Shown here in pieces: positions 18,496 through 25,768 of a stretch of DNA of 59,951 nt. Source of the stretch: Methanobrevibacter millerae. GTDB taxonomy: Archaea; Methanobacteriota; Methanobacteria; Methanobacteriales; Methanobacteriaceae. The DNA is taken from NCBI RefSeq assembly GCF_900103415.1, contig NZ_FMXB01000019.1:1-59951 (forward strand), given 5' to 3'. The first letter of the stretch is position 1; each line of letters starts with the position of its first letter. The notes beneath the pieces are model-generated. The model did no database searches. It was not told the origin of the DNA and saw only the letters and a program-made list of their open reading frames with translations. The position numbers were made by a program, and so were the translations under genes.

Positions 18496-19482
18496 ATGAG
18501 TGATGTAAAAGAAATATTGGGTAATTATTCATCTGACATCATTAAAACAATCGAAGATGAATTGTCTGTTATTACTCCGGATAATCTTCAAGAGGCATCA
18601 ATTTATTTGACCAAGGCAGGAGGAAAGATGCTCAGACCTGCCTTAAGTCTGATAACTGCAGAAGCTGTTGGAGGAGAAAAGGAAAACGCGCTTAAAGCAG
18701 GATCCGCCATTGAGCTTATCCATACCTTTTCACTGATTCATGACGATATCATGGATAAGGACGACATGAGAAGGGGAATGCCTTCCGTTCATACAGTATG
18801 GGGAGAGGACGTTGCCATTCTGGCTGGAGACACATTGTTTTCCAAGGCATTTGAAATAATTATATGCAGTCAGGGAACCACTTCCGAACAGAATAACCAG
18901 GCATTGGCTACAGTTGCAGATGCTTGTGTCAAAATCTGTGAAGGTCAGGCTTTGGATATGGGCTTTGAAGACCGCTATGATGTATCCGAAGACGAATATA
19001 TGGAAATGATATTCAAGAAAACCGGTGCACTTATTGCAGCTGCCACAAAGGTAGGAGCCATTATGGGTGGAGCTTCAAGCGAAGTTATTGATGCAATGTA
19101 TGAATACGGAAGACTTATAGGTCTTGCTTTCCAGATTCAGGACGATTACCTTGATTTGGCAAGTGATGAGGAAACCTTGGGAAAACCAATCGGATCTGAT
19201 ATTGCAAAAGGCAAGATGACCATAATTGCAATAAACGGCCTTGCATCCGCAGGTGACGATTCAGATAAATTACTTGAAATATTGAAAGATGACAATAATT
19301 CACAGGCAAATATAGATAATGCAATTGAAATTTTAAACAATTGTGGTGCTATTGAATATGCTCGCAATTTGGCATTAGAATCTGTGGACCAGGCCAAGGA
19401 AGTACTTGAAATATTGCCTGATTCTTCAAGCAAACAGGTACTTTGTGACATTGCAGATTTCGTGCTGGAAAGACATTCATAA
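18496..19482 (+). CDS. idsA: short-chain polyprenyl diphosphate synthase (GGPP/FPP synthase)
   Basis: This is a 328-residue all-alpha prenyl transferase condensing IPP with allylic diphosphates to farnesyl- and geranylgeranyl-PP for archaeol lipids. The first Asp-rich motif is [13 protein letters not shown] and the second [12 protein letters not shown]. The residue five positions before the first motif is Phe (FSLIHDD), a chain-length determinant typical of archaeal GGPP synthases. KAGGKMLRP is the IPP-binding N-terminal motif. It is the last gene of the block that starts at 7271, with a GGAGG ribosome binding site and a large terminator directly after it. Confidence 0.95.
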   Translation: MSDVKEILGNYSSDIIKTIEDELSVITPDNLQEASIYLTKAGGKMLRPALSLITAEAVGGEKENALKAGSAIELIHTFSLIHDDIMDKDDMRRGMPSVHTVWGEDVAILAGDTLFSKAFEIIICSQGTTSEQNNQALATVADACVKICEGQALDMGFEDRYDVSEDEYMEMIFKKTGALIAAATKVGAIMGGASSEVIDAMYEYGRLIGLAFQIQDDYLDLASDEETLGKPIGSDIAKGKMTIIAINGLASAGDDSDKLLEILKDDNNSQANIDNAIEILNNCGAIEYARNLALESVDQAKEVLEILPDSSSKQVLCDIADFVLERHS

Positions 19483-19492
19483 TCTGATTATC

Positions 19493-19572
19493 TAGTAATA
19501 CTTTTTGCAATAATTCTTATGATTATAAGTAGTAATAATAGTTAATAAAGTATTACTAATATTTTTTTTATT
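19493..19572 (+). terminator. branched hairpin terminator after idsA
   Basis: A perfect 12-bp stem, TAGTAATACTTT (19493-19504) with AAAGTATTACTA (19547-19558), encloses an inner hairpin CTTAT-GATT-ATAAG. It is followed by an eight-T run. Further T-runs up to about 19690 could act as back-up termination sites. Confidence 0.7.
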
Positions 19573-19962
19573 TATTTGGCTTTATTTTACTAATTGTTTT
19601 TTCATTTTAGCTATTTTTTTATCAAATATCTGACTATAATTTAATTATTTGTTTAATTCATTATATGTCTATTTTTTTTTAAATTAATTATTTTTTAATG
19701 AGTTTTAACATTTTTTAAGAAGTATTACAAATTTAATTTAAAATGATTTTGTTGCTTCTTTTTCGAATTGTTTGATTATAAACGAATGATTTTTCGATTA
19801 ATTGAACAAAAATGTACTATATTTTGATTAAAAACCTGTAAATTGAAAAAATTAATAAAAACATTTATATGCTTATTACTTCTAAAATAGTATTGAGTTA
19901 TTTAATTAATATTACTTAATTAGATAATTTTATTAAGTGTAGTAAGATTGTTGGGGAGTAAC
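19573..19962 (+). promoter_or_regulatory. AT-rich promoter region of the flp-like operon
   Basis: No gene is seen. T-runs dominate 19560-19690. An archaeal TATA box (ATTTATATG, 19862-19870) predicts a transcript start near 19890, leaving a ~70-base AT-rich leader. The leader has overlapping imperfect palindromes (CTTAAT...ATTAAG, about 19914-19937) and ends at GGGGAG before ATG 19963. Confidence 0.45.
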
Positions 19963-20328
19963 ATGGAAATACATATGCAAAAGATTGGAATGATAAGGCC
20001 GGATGTTAATCCAAAAAACTCAAGTTTGGATTTGGATGTGGACTGGTCAATTGAATATCTTGACACTCATCTCAATCAAGTGAAATTTTGCATAATTTTA
20101 AGATCCTTAAATCAATTCAAATCAGATTTTAAAATTGATGGATATGTGGAGTTAGAAAAATTCGAAAAATTTGATCAAGAAGACGTTTCTAAATTAATTT
20201 TTAATAAAGCATGTTCTGTTTTCATGGAAATGATTTCATTAACGAGGGAATCAACTCTTATTTTATCAAATCCGGAAAATTTATCCGGCTTTGGCAGTGA
20301 AGATATTTCAAGTACTCTTTTCAACTAA
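19963..20328 (+). CDS. unknown protein leading the flp-like redox operon
   Basis: This 121-residue soluble protein matches no family I know. It has no cysteines for metal clusters beyond two isolated ones, no membrane segment, and alternating beta-like stretches followed by a C-terminal helix (SKLIFNKACSVFMEMISLTR) and a short tail. The frame reaches a TTG at 19948, but GGGGAG five bases before ATG 19963 fixes the start. The general pattern recalls SecB-like chaperone folds, which is only a guess. It is 15 bases upstream of the molybdopterin-type subunit and is very probably co-transcribed, so an accessory or assembly role is plausible. Confidence 0.55.
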   Translation: MEIHMQKIGMIRPDVNPKNSSLDLDVDWSIEYLDTHLNQVKFCIILRSLNQFKSDFKIDGYVELEKFEKFDQEDVSKLIFNKACSVFMEMISLTRESTLILSNPENLSGFGSEDISSTLFN

Positions 20329-20343
20329 TTTTGGTGATGTATT

Positions 20344-21372
20344 ATGGTAGAAATTAAACACACGTTATGCCCATCATGCAGTGTTGGTTGTGGTATTAAT
20401 GTGATTTTGGATAATGACTCTGTTGTTGGAACTTTTCCATACAAAAGACACCCTGTAAACGAGGGAAAAAATTGTGCCAATGGAAGAACTTCCATTGAAA
20501 ATTGTGAAAATAAGATTAGTGAAGCTACTATCTCAAACGGAAGTGTTGATTTAGAAAAAGCTATTGCTGAAGTTTCTAAAGAAATCGGTGCAAAAGATAA
20601 TGTTACTGTTATCTTATCCGGATATAACAGTTTAAAAGAAGCAGAAGCAATTAAAGCATTCAGCGATGAAAAAGGTTTCAATTTAGCATTCTATGCTAAC
20701 GATTTAGGAAACTTCGATGAAGTTGCTTCTTACGATGACATCGAACAGGCAAGTTCTCTTTTAGTAATCGGAGATGTCCTATATGACAATCCGTTAATCG
20801 GAAGAAGAATCGTTCACGCCATGAAAAACGGTGCAAAAATATTCTCCAATATTAAAGCTGAAACCTCTGTAACCGCTAACGTTTCCGATGAAACAAGCTC
20901 AGCACCAGTTCAAGAATTTTTAGACGCTTATAAAGATCAGTTAGACGATTCATCTGTAATTGTATTCAATACTGTCGACAGTGAGGAGGATTTAGAAGCA
21001 ATCAAAGGATTAGGTTCTAAAGTATTGGCAGTATACAGCAAACCAAATACCAAAGGTATTTTAGGCATTGCAGATTCCATTTCAAAAGAAGAAATGGTTG
21101 AATTGTTTGATAATACAGATGTTTTATTAGTATTTAATGAGGATATTGTTGACGAATTCGATTATAATTTCAAATCAATATCAAAAGTAATCAGTTTTTC
21201 CTCATTTGAAAATAACACAACAGAAATTGCAGACATTGTTGTTCCTGTAAAATCCTGGTTGGAATGTGAAGATGCATTTGTAAATTCCATGGGTGACGCT
21301 CAAAACTTCGTTCCTGTAATGGAATCTGAGGAATTAAGTATTGTTGATGTTATTGAAAAAATTAAAGGTTAG
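20344..21372 (+). CDS. formate-dehydrogenase alpha-like protein, short (flpC-type)
   Basis: This is a 342-residue homologue of the N-terminal half of molybdopterin oxidoreductases. The [4Fe-4S] motif is CPSCSVGCG ... NCANGR (residues 8-48), followed by a Rossmann-like region with LLVIGDVLYDNPLIGRRI and IADIVVPVKSWLECEDAFVNSMG, the usual molybdopterin-domain stretch. FdhA proteins run to nearly 700 residues and have a catalytic Sec/Cys; neither the C-terminal half nor that residue is evident here. It therefore looks like a formate-dehydrogenase-like (flp) subunit, with substrate unknown. GGTGATG lies before the ATG. It is followed by FdhB-like and MvhD genes, implying electron flow among Fe-S, flavin/F420 and heterodisulfide reductase. 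Confidence 0.75.
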   Translation: MVEIKHTLCPSCSVGCGINVILDNDSVVGTFPYKRHPVNEGKNCANGRTSIENCENKISEATISNGSVDLEKAIAEVSKEIGAKDNVTVILSGYNSLKEAEAIKAFSDEKGFNLAFYANDLGNFDEVASYDDIEQASSLLVIGDVLYDNPLIGRRIVHAMKNGAKIFSNIKAETSVTANVSDETSSAPVQEFLDAYKDQLDDSSVIVFNTVDSEEDLEAIKGLGSKVLAVYSKPNTKGILGIADSISKEEMVELFDNTDVLLVFNEDIVDEFDYNFKSISKVISFSSFENNTTEIADIVVPVKSWLECEDAFVNSMGDAQNFVPVMESEELSIVDVIEKIKG

Positions 21373-21386
21373 TTGGTGTGATTTTT

Positions 21387-22526
21387 ATGAGTTATGTTTT
21401 AGCTAAATCTAAATATGAAGACATTGCAAAAGCCGGTGAATGCGGTGGAGCAGTAACTAGTATTTTCAAATATTTGTTAGATGAAGGTATTGTAGATGGT
21501 GTTTTAGCTTTACGTCCTTGCGATGATGTCTATGACGGAATTCCAACTTTCATTACAAATTCTGAAGATTTAATCGGAACCGCAGGTTCCTATCACTGTG
21601 CTCCAACAATGGTTGGAGACTTGATTCAAAAATATTATGCTGATAAGAAAGTGGCTGTTTCAGTAAAGCCATGTGATATCAGATCAGTTGATGAACTTAT
21701 CAAAAGGCATAAAATCAATCCTGACAACATTTTCACTGTCGGTTTGAACTGTGGAGGTACAGTATCTCCTATTCAGGCCAGAAAAATGATTGATTTATAC
21801 TATGAAGCAGACCCCGATGATGTCATTTCAGAAGAAATCGACAAAGGTCAATTCATCATTGAACTTGCAGACGGCGGCGAAGAAGCTGTTAAAATCCATG
21901 ACTTGGAAGAAAACGGATACGGCCGTCGTAAAAACTGTCAAAGATGTGACGTTAAAATCCCAAGAAGAGCAAATATCGCTTGTGGAAACTGGGGTGCAGA
22001 AGACGGATGGACATTCATTGAAATCAACGATGAAAAAGGTCAGGAATTAATTGACGGTGCTAAAAAAGGCGGATTCATCGAAACCAAGAATCCTGCTGAT
22101 GCAGCAGTTGAAGGAAGGGCAAAAGTTGAAAAAATCATGATTAAAATGGCTAAAAACAATCAGAAAGCAACTTATCCAGCTGTCAGCGAAAGCGATGAAT
22201 GGAGCAGATGTATCAGTTGCTACGCTTGCCGTGACATTTGTCCAATCTGCTGGTGTTACAAAAACTGTGAACTCAACAAGCCTTACTTCAAGGATGAGGG
22301 CAGCATACCTCCAAGCCCAATCGCTTTCCAGGGTGTAAGATTGTCCCACATGAGTTTCAGTTGCGTTGACTGCGGTCAGTGTGATGACGTATGTCCAATG
22401 GATATCCCGGTATCATTGATTTTTGATAAATTGCAGAAGAAATATTGTGATAGAACTGGTTATGTAGCTGGAGTTACAACAGATAGTAAACCTCCGTTAT
22501 ACAGTCCAGATAAAGTAGAATTATGA
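21387..22526 (+). CDS. FdhB/FrhB-like F420-interacting Fe-S flavoprotein (flpB-type)
   Basis: This 379-residue protein has the FrhB/FdhB N- and C-terminal domains (GECGGAVTSIFKYLLDEGIVDGVL; KPCDIRSVDELI; GLNCGGTVSP; RRKNCQRCDVKIPRRANIACGNWG). After these come two ferredoxin motifs, CISCYACRDICPICWC (about residues 275-290) and CVDCGQCDDVCPMDIP. Such subunits bind FAD and react with coenzyme F420. The frame opens at GTG 21378, but GGTGTGAT at 21374-21381 places ATG 21387 as the start. It is between the FdhA-like and MvhD genes, so it should pass electrons between them. It is similar to true formate dehydrogenase beta but in a truncated-alpha context. Confidence 0.88.
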   Translation: MSYVLAKSKYEDIAKAGECGGAVTSIFKYLLDEGIVDGVLALRPCDDVYDGIPTFITNSEDLIGTAGSYHCAPTMVGDLIQKYYADKKVAVSVKPCDIRSVDELIKRHKINPDNIFTVGLNCGGTVSPIQARKMIDLYYEADPDDVISEEIDKGQFIIELADGGEEAVKIHDLEENGYGRRKNCQRCDVKIPRRANIACGNWGAEDGWTFIEINDEKGQELIDGAKKGGFIETKNPADAAVEGRAKVEKIMIKMAKNNQKATYPAVSESDEWSRCISCYACRDICPICWCYKNCELNKPYFKDEGSIPPSPIAFQGVRLSHMSFSCVDCGQCDDVCPMDIPVSLIFDKLQKKYCDRTGYVAGVTTDSKPPLYSPDKVEL

Positions 22527-22535
22527 GGTGGTTTC

Positions 22536-22940
22536 ATGTCTGATGATTTAAAAATTGTAGGTTTATTATGTAATTGGTGTTGTTACGGAGGTGCAGATAC
22601 TGCAGGAACCGCACGTATGCAATATCCATCTAATGTTAGAATCATTCGTGTTATGTGTTCTGGAAGAATCAATCCTTCAATGATTTTCAAAGCATTTGAA
22701 GAAGGTGCTGACGGAGTATTTGTAGGAGGTTGCCACATCGGTGACTGCCACTATGACGCTGGTAACTACAAATGGTCCAGAAGATCCAAAATCGTGGAAG
22801 ATATTCTTGAAGAGTTCGGAATCGAAAAGGAAAGGTTCCGCCATGAATGGATTTCCGCTTCAGAAGGAGAAAAATTCCAAAGAACAATGACTGAATTCCA
22901 TAAAACTCTCTCAAAATTAGGTCCATTAGAATTGAAATAG
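22536..22940 (+). CDS. MvhD-type delta subunit (flpD / F420-non-reducing hydrogenase delta)
   Basis: This 134-residue Fe-S protein has the MvhD/FlpD pattern: [50 protein letters not shown] and a C-terminal [15 protein letters not shown] helix. MvhD carries a [2Fe-2S] cluster and docks hydrogenase or formate dehydrogenase on HdrA, where electron bifurcation occurs. GAGGTGG gives a strong ribosome binding site ten bases after flpB. It ends the redox operon and suggests that the complex delivers electrons to, or takes them from, heterodisulfide reductase. Confidence 0.9.
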   Translation: MSDDLKIVGLLCNWCCYGGADTAGTARMQYPSNVRIIRVMCSGRINPSMIFKAFEEGADGVFVGGCHIGDCHYDAGNYKWSRRSKIVEDILEEFGIEKERFRHEWISASEGEKFQRTMTEFHKTLSKLGPLELK

Positions 22941-22963
22941 AGTCATATAATCAGCCATAGGCA

Positions 22964-23053
22964 GTAAATAGCTATTCATTAGCTATTTACTATCACTTAT
23001 TAATTGTCTTTCTAAGATTAGTGAGTTGAATTACTAATGTTAGAAAGATAATT
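22964..23053 (+). terminator. two hairpins after the flp-like operon
   Basis: The first is a perfect 11-bp stem GTAAATAGCTA/TAGCTATTTAC with a 5-base loop (22964-22990). The second is a long stem, 23002-23024 with 23031-23053, where 20 of 23 positions are Watson-Crick plus two G-U pairs, with a 6-base loop. The position after the last gene suggests termination or 3'-end protection. Neither hairpin is followed by a clean T-run, so the role is uncertain. Confidence 0.5.
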
Positions 23054-23195
23054 AAAATAGAAAATGTTTTGGTTATTTTTCGATAATTATCTTAATATTG
23101 ATAAATTCATCATTGGCCGAGCAGTATTGATTGTTGGCATAACCAGTTAGTATTGCTTAATTTTTTCCATCAATGTTAGATAATTAAAAAAAGAA

Positions 23196-23214
23196 ATTTA
23201 TATAAAAAAATATG
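23196..23214 (+). promoter_or_regulatory. archaeal TATA promoter for a candidate small RNA
   Basis: TTTATATA at 23197-23204, followed by an A-run, is a near-consensus box that predicts transcription from about 23226. No ORF starts within reach; the next gene starts at 23419 behind its own AT-rich promoter. Confidence 0.5.
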
Positions 23215-23225
23215 TAGGTTTCTTT

Positions 23226-23310
23226 CCCTGTCTACAATAGCTATTAAAGCAAATCTCGACTCCTCAAGTCTTTAATAGCTATTATTTATATAAATTTTTT
23301 CTGTTTTTTT
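23226..23310 (+). ncRNA. candidate small structured RNA
   Basis: About 25 bases after a consensus TATA box is a perfect 14-bp inverted repeat, AATAGCTATTAAAG (23236-23249) with CTTTAATAGCTATT (23270-23283). The 20-base GC-richer loop can itself form GACT/AGTC. T-runs (TTTTTT at about 23295, TTTTTTT at about 23303) follow directly. Promoter, stem, loop and terminator spacing fit an ~80-base independent transcript rather than a terminator alone. No family is recognised. Confidence 0.4.
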
Positions 23311-23418
23311 ATGATACTACTTTTAAAACTAGTTTTTTCTTAATAAAAATCATTTTAATGGTATTAACTTAGTTAACTTTAATATATATTAAGTATATAT
23401 GAATAGTTAGTGATTAAA

Positions 23419-24240
23419 ATGAGTTGTTATAAATACTGGGGTAAACTCGAAGAGATTGCCGATAAGTTATCTTCATATGGTGATTTGGAGAAATACGGCG
23501 ATTCCGCACTTGATGATGTAAATATAGATGAAATCATTGAGATACTCGATGACGTAGAAATAATTGCCCACGACAGGACAATAGATTTCGACTCCGCAAA
23601 ACACATTCTCGATGACGAAAAGATGAATAAGGCATTGAAATTAATCAGAAAATTCTATGTCTATGTCGGAGCAAGGCTTGAAACTGAAAATGCGTTAAAG
23701 ATTTTGGAATCCGATAATCCTACAGAAACCCTTGATTCCTTCCATTTCTATGACAGATATATTGGATTGATAGAAAACGAAAGCCAGCTTGCAAGATTCA
23801 ACGATGAAAAGACATTTGTATTTCTGGGAAGCGGACCTCTTCCGTTAACGCTGATCATGTTCAACAAGGTATTCGGATGCAAATGTATCGGAATAGAACA
23901 GGAAGAGTCAGTGGCTGACCTTTCAAGGAAGGTACTGAAAAGATTAGACCTTGAGGATGAAATTGAAATCATTGTAGGCAATGAAAAAGTAATAGAAGGT
24001 CTGGATTATGACATCCTAATGGTTGCAGCGCTTGCAGAGCCAAAGGACAGGGTTTTTGCAAACATCTGGGAATATGTGGATGAAAACACTCCGGTCATAT
24101 ACAGGACTTACACTGGTATGCGTGCAATCCTTTATTCTCCTGTCCTTGATAAGGATACGAGAGGATTCCATAAGGAAGTTATGGTATTGCCTACAGGAAA
24201 CACAAACAATACCTCCGTTCTCATAAGGAAAATCGTTTAA
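23419..24240 (+). CDS. nicotianamine synthase-like protein
   Basis: This 273-residue protein resembles archaeal nicotianamine-synthase homologues, such as the Methanothermobacter enzyme making thermonicotianamine from S-adenosylmethionine and glutamate. It has an all-helical N-terminal region (residues 1-120). The Rossmann part then has VFLGSGPLPLTLIMF (about 135-149), CIGIEQEESVADLSRKVL, DYDILMVAALAEPKDRVFANIWEYV and RTYTGMRAILYSPV. The product would be a metal-chelating aminocarboxypropyl compound. The frame begins at GTG 23410, but GTGATT there works as ribosome binding site for ATG 23419. A near-palindromic TTTAATATATATTAAG (about 23379-23395) lies just upstream and may be promoter or operator. 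The gene is monocistronic. Confidence 0.78.
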   Translation: MSCYKYWGKLEEIADKLSSYGDLEKYGDSALDDVNIDEIIEILDDVEIIAHDRTIDFDSAKHILDDEKMNKALKLIRKFYVYVGARLETENALKILESDNPTETLDSFHFYDRYIGLIENESQLARFNDEKTFVFLGSGPLPLTLIMFNKVFGCKCIGIEQEESVADLSRKVLKRLDLEDEIEIIVGNEKVIEGLDYDILMVAALAEPKDRVFANIWEYVDENTPVIYRTYTGMRAILYSPVLDKDTRGFHKEVMVLPTGNTNNTSVLIRKIV

Positions 24241-24242
24241 TT

Positions 24243-24887
24243 TTAAGTTTGATTGGTACTAGGCTGAGGCTTGCTGTTGCTGTCGCTGCTTGAGCTACTT
24301 GAGCTGCTTGGACTGCTGCTTTGTGAAGATGGTGTGTTCTTGCTGTAGTCCTGAGGGTAATAGCTTCCATCATAGCCTGTGTCTTCAACAAATCCGATAT
24401 CTTCTGCCTCTTCTGTAGTGTTGGTATCATTTGCAATATCGGTTGTTTTTGGATTTTTGAACTTTAAGGAAGCGGAAACTCTTTTCAGCAGATCCAAATC
24501 GCTTGATGAGATTATTAACCCGTCACCTGTAGCGCTGTTTTCAATGAATGTTGAATATATGCCGGTTGAGCTGTCATAATAGATATTGTCTTCCTTTTTT
24601 TCGCAATTTTTAGTCAGATTTGAAAAAAGCTCCTGGATTTCGCTGTTGTTGGAGTTCTTCTCATGTGTGATGTTGAGGCTGTGAGTTTCAAAGGAATAAA
24701 GCTTAATGCCATCATTGAGATTCTGTACGGTGTTGTTGTCAACTGGAACTTCAACAGTGCAGCTGTCACTTATTCTAAGAGTATTTAAACTTTCGGGCTG
24801 TGAATTTACTAACATATAAGCCGTTAAACATGCAACAACTGCCAGAACGACAATTATTGCTATGATTAATAATTGTTTTTTCTTCAT
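24243..24887 (-). CDS. membrane-anchored protein with Ser-rich tail, unknown
   Basis: This 214-residue protein starts with KKKQ and a hydrophobic helix (about residues 6-26), so it is an uncleaved signal-anchored or secreted protein. An Asn/Ser-rich extracytoplasmic domain of ~130 residues follows, with strands and one helical stretch (DLDLLKRVSASLKF). An acidic segment comes next, then a low-complexity tail with eight consecutive serines. The frame extends upstream to 24911, but that ATG overlaps the TATA element; ATG 24887 lies 28-29 bases from its centre, fitting a leaderless transcript. It is divergent from the ADP-ribosylglycohydrolase gene, and its stop lies two bases beyond the stop of the nicotianamine-synthase-like gene. 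No family recognised. Confidence 0.6.
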   Translation of the reverse strand: MKKKQLLIIAIIVVLAVVACLTAYMLVNSQPESLNTLRISDSCTVEVPVDNNTVQNLNDGIKLYSFETHSLNITHEKNSNNSEIQELFSNLTKNCEKKEDNIYYDSSTGIYSTFIENSATGDGLIISSSDLDLLKRVSASLKFKNPKTTDIANDTNTTEEAEDIGFVEDTGYDGSYYPQDYSKNTPSSQSSSPSSSSSSSSDSNSKPQPSTNQT

Positions 24888-24908
24888 GTTTATTTGTTTA
24901 TTTTTCAA

Positions 24909-24921
24909 CATATTTAAATGA
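24909..24921. promoter_or_regulatory. palindromic TATA box shared by two divergent genes
   Basis: ATTTAAAT at 24912-24919 is self-complementary and so reads as a TATA box on both strands. Its centre is 28-29 bases from ATG 24887 (minus) and 29-30 bases from ATG 24945 (plus). This is the spacing expected for leaderless archaeal transcripts in both directions. No other TATA-like element is in the 57-bp gap. Confidence 0.55.
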
Positions 24922-24944
24922 ATGATTATTACAAAGTTATTAAT

Positions 24945-25733
24945 ATGAAAGGTATAATTGGTGCTATATGCGGGGATGTCATCGGCTCAAGCCATGAATT
25001 CCATCCCATAAAAGAAAAAGATTTTTTGTTGTTCGATAAACATTCCTCATTCACCGATGACACGGTAATGACGCTGGCTATCGCATCATGGTTAGTTAAG
25101 GATAAAACTTCTATTGAGGTATTAATTAGACAAATCAAGATGTTCGGTCGAAGCTATCCTGGCGCCGGTTACGGAGGCATGTTCAGAAATTGGCTTCGCC
25201 AGAAGAATCCCGAAGCCTACGGAAGCTGGGCAAACGGCTCCGCAATGAGGGTAAGTCCATGTGCATGGGTGGCTGAATCATTGGAAGAAGCTCAAAAACT
25301 GGCTGAAATGTCTGCAGCCGTAACCCATAACCATCCCGAAGGAATCAAAGGGGCACTGGCCACTTCAGATGCGATTTATCTGGCAAGAACTGGTTTTACA
25401 AAGGATGAGATTAAAGAGCATGTTGAAGATAATTACGGTTACGATTTAAGCCGCACCGTCGATGAGATAAGGCCGGATTACAGGTTTGACGTATCCTGCA
25501 AGGGTTCCGTTCCCGAATCAATAATCTGCTTTTTGGAAGCTAGGGACTTTGAGGATACCGCTAGAAACGCCGTTTCACTGGGCGGCGATGCGGATACCCA
25601 GGCGGCCATTGCAGGAAGCATAGCCTCAGCATATTGGGATGTTCCTCCTGAAATTTCTGCAAGGGGATTGATATGTCTTGATCCGAATCTTTTGGAACAT
25701 TTTATCAGATTCGAGGAATTTTACAAAAAGTAG
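24945..25733 (+). CDS. ADP-ribosylglycohydrolase family protein
   Basis: This 262-residue ADP-ribosylglycohydrolase (DraG/ARH family) removes ADP-ribose from proteins or nucleic acids. Metal-binding motifs seen are ICGDVIGSSHEF (N-terminal), FTDDTVMTLAIA (about residues 35-46), GSAMRVSPCAW, THNHPEGIKGALATSDAI, and LGGDADTQAAIAGSIASA for the second metal (about 215-232). The frame opens at 24918, but that ATG overlaps the TATA box and ATG 24945 yields the usual MKGIIGAICGDVIG start. A strong terminator follows. The target is unknown; a macro-domain protein is encoded 5 kb downstream. Confidence 0.9.
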   Translation: MKGIIGAICGDVIGSSHEFHPIKEKDFLLFDKHSSFTDDTVMTLAIASWLVKDKTSIEVLIRQIKMFGRSYPGAGYGGMFRNWLRQKNPEAYGSWANGSAMRVSPCAWVAESLEEAQKLAEMSAAVTHNHPEGIKGALATSDAIYLARTGFTKDEIKEHVEDNYGYDLSRTVDEIRPDYRFDVSCKGSVPESIICFLEARDFEDTARNAVSLGGDADTQAAIAGSIASAYWDVPPEISARGLICLDPNLLEHFIRFEEFYKK

Positions 25734-25768
25734 ATGGGGCTTAAAAAAAGCCCCATGTGTTTTTTTCC
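25734..25768 (+). terminator. terminator of the ADP-ribosylglycohydrolase gene
   Basis: A perfect 9-bp GC-rich stem ATGGGGCTT/AAGCCCCAT (25734-25742, 25748-25756) with an A5 loop is followed by a T7 run. It begins one base after the stop codon. Confidence 0.9.

Noticed and set aside
24911-24947. Upstream ATG starts at 24911 (minus) and 24918 (plus)
   Set aside because: Both overlap the only TATA-like element of the interval and would lie before the predicted transcript starts; the downstream ATGs match family starts and spacing.
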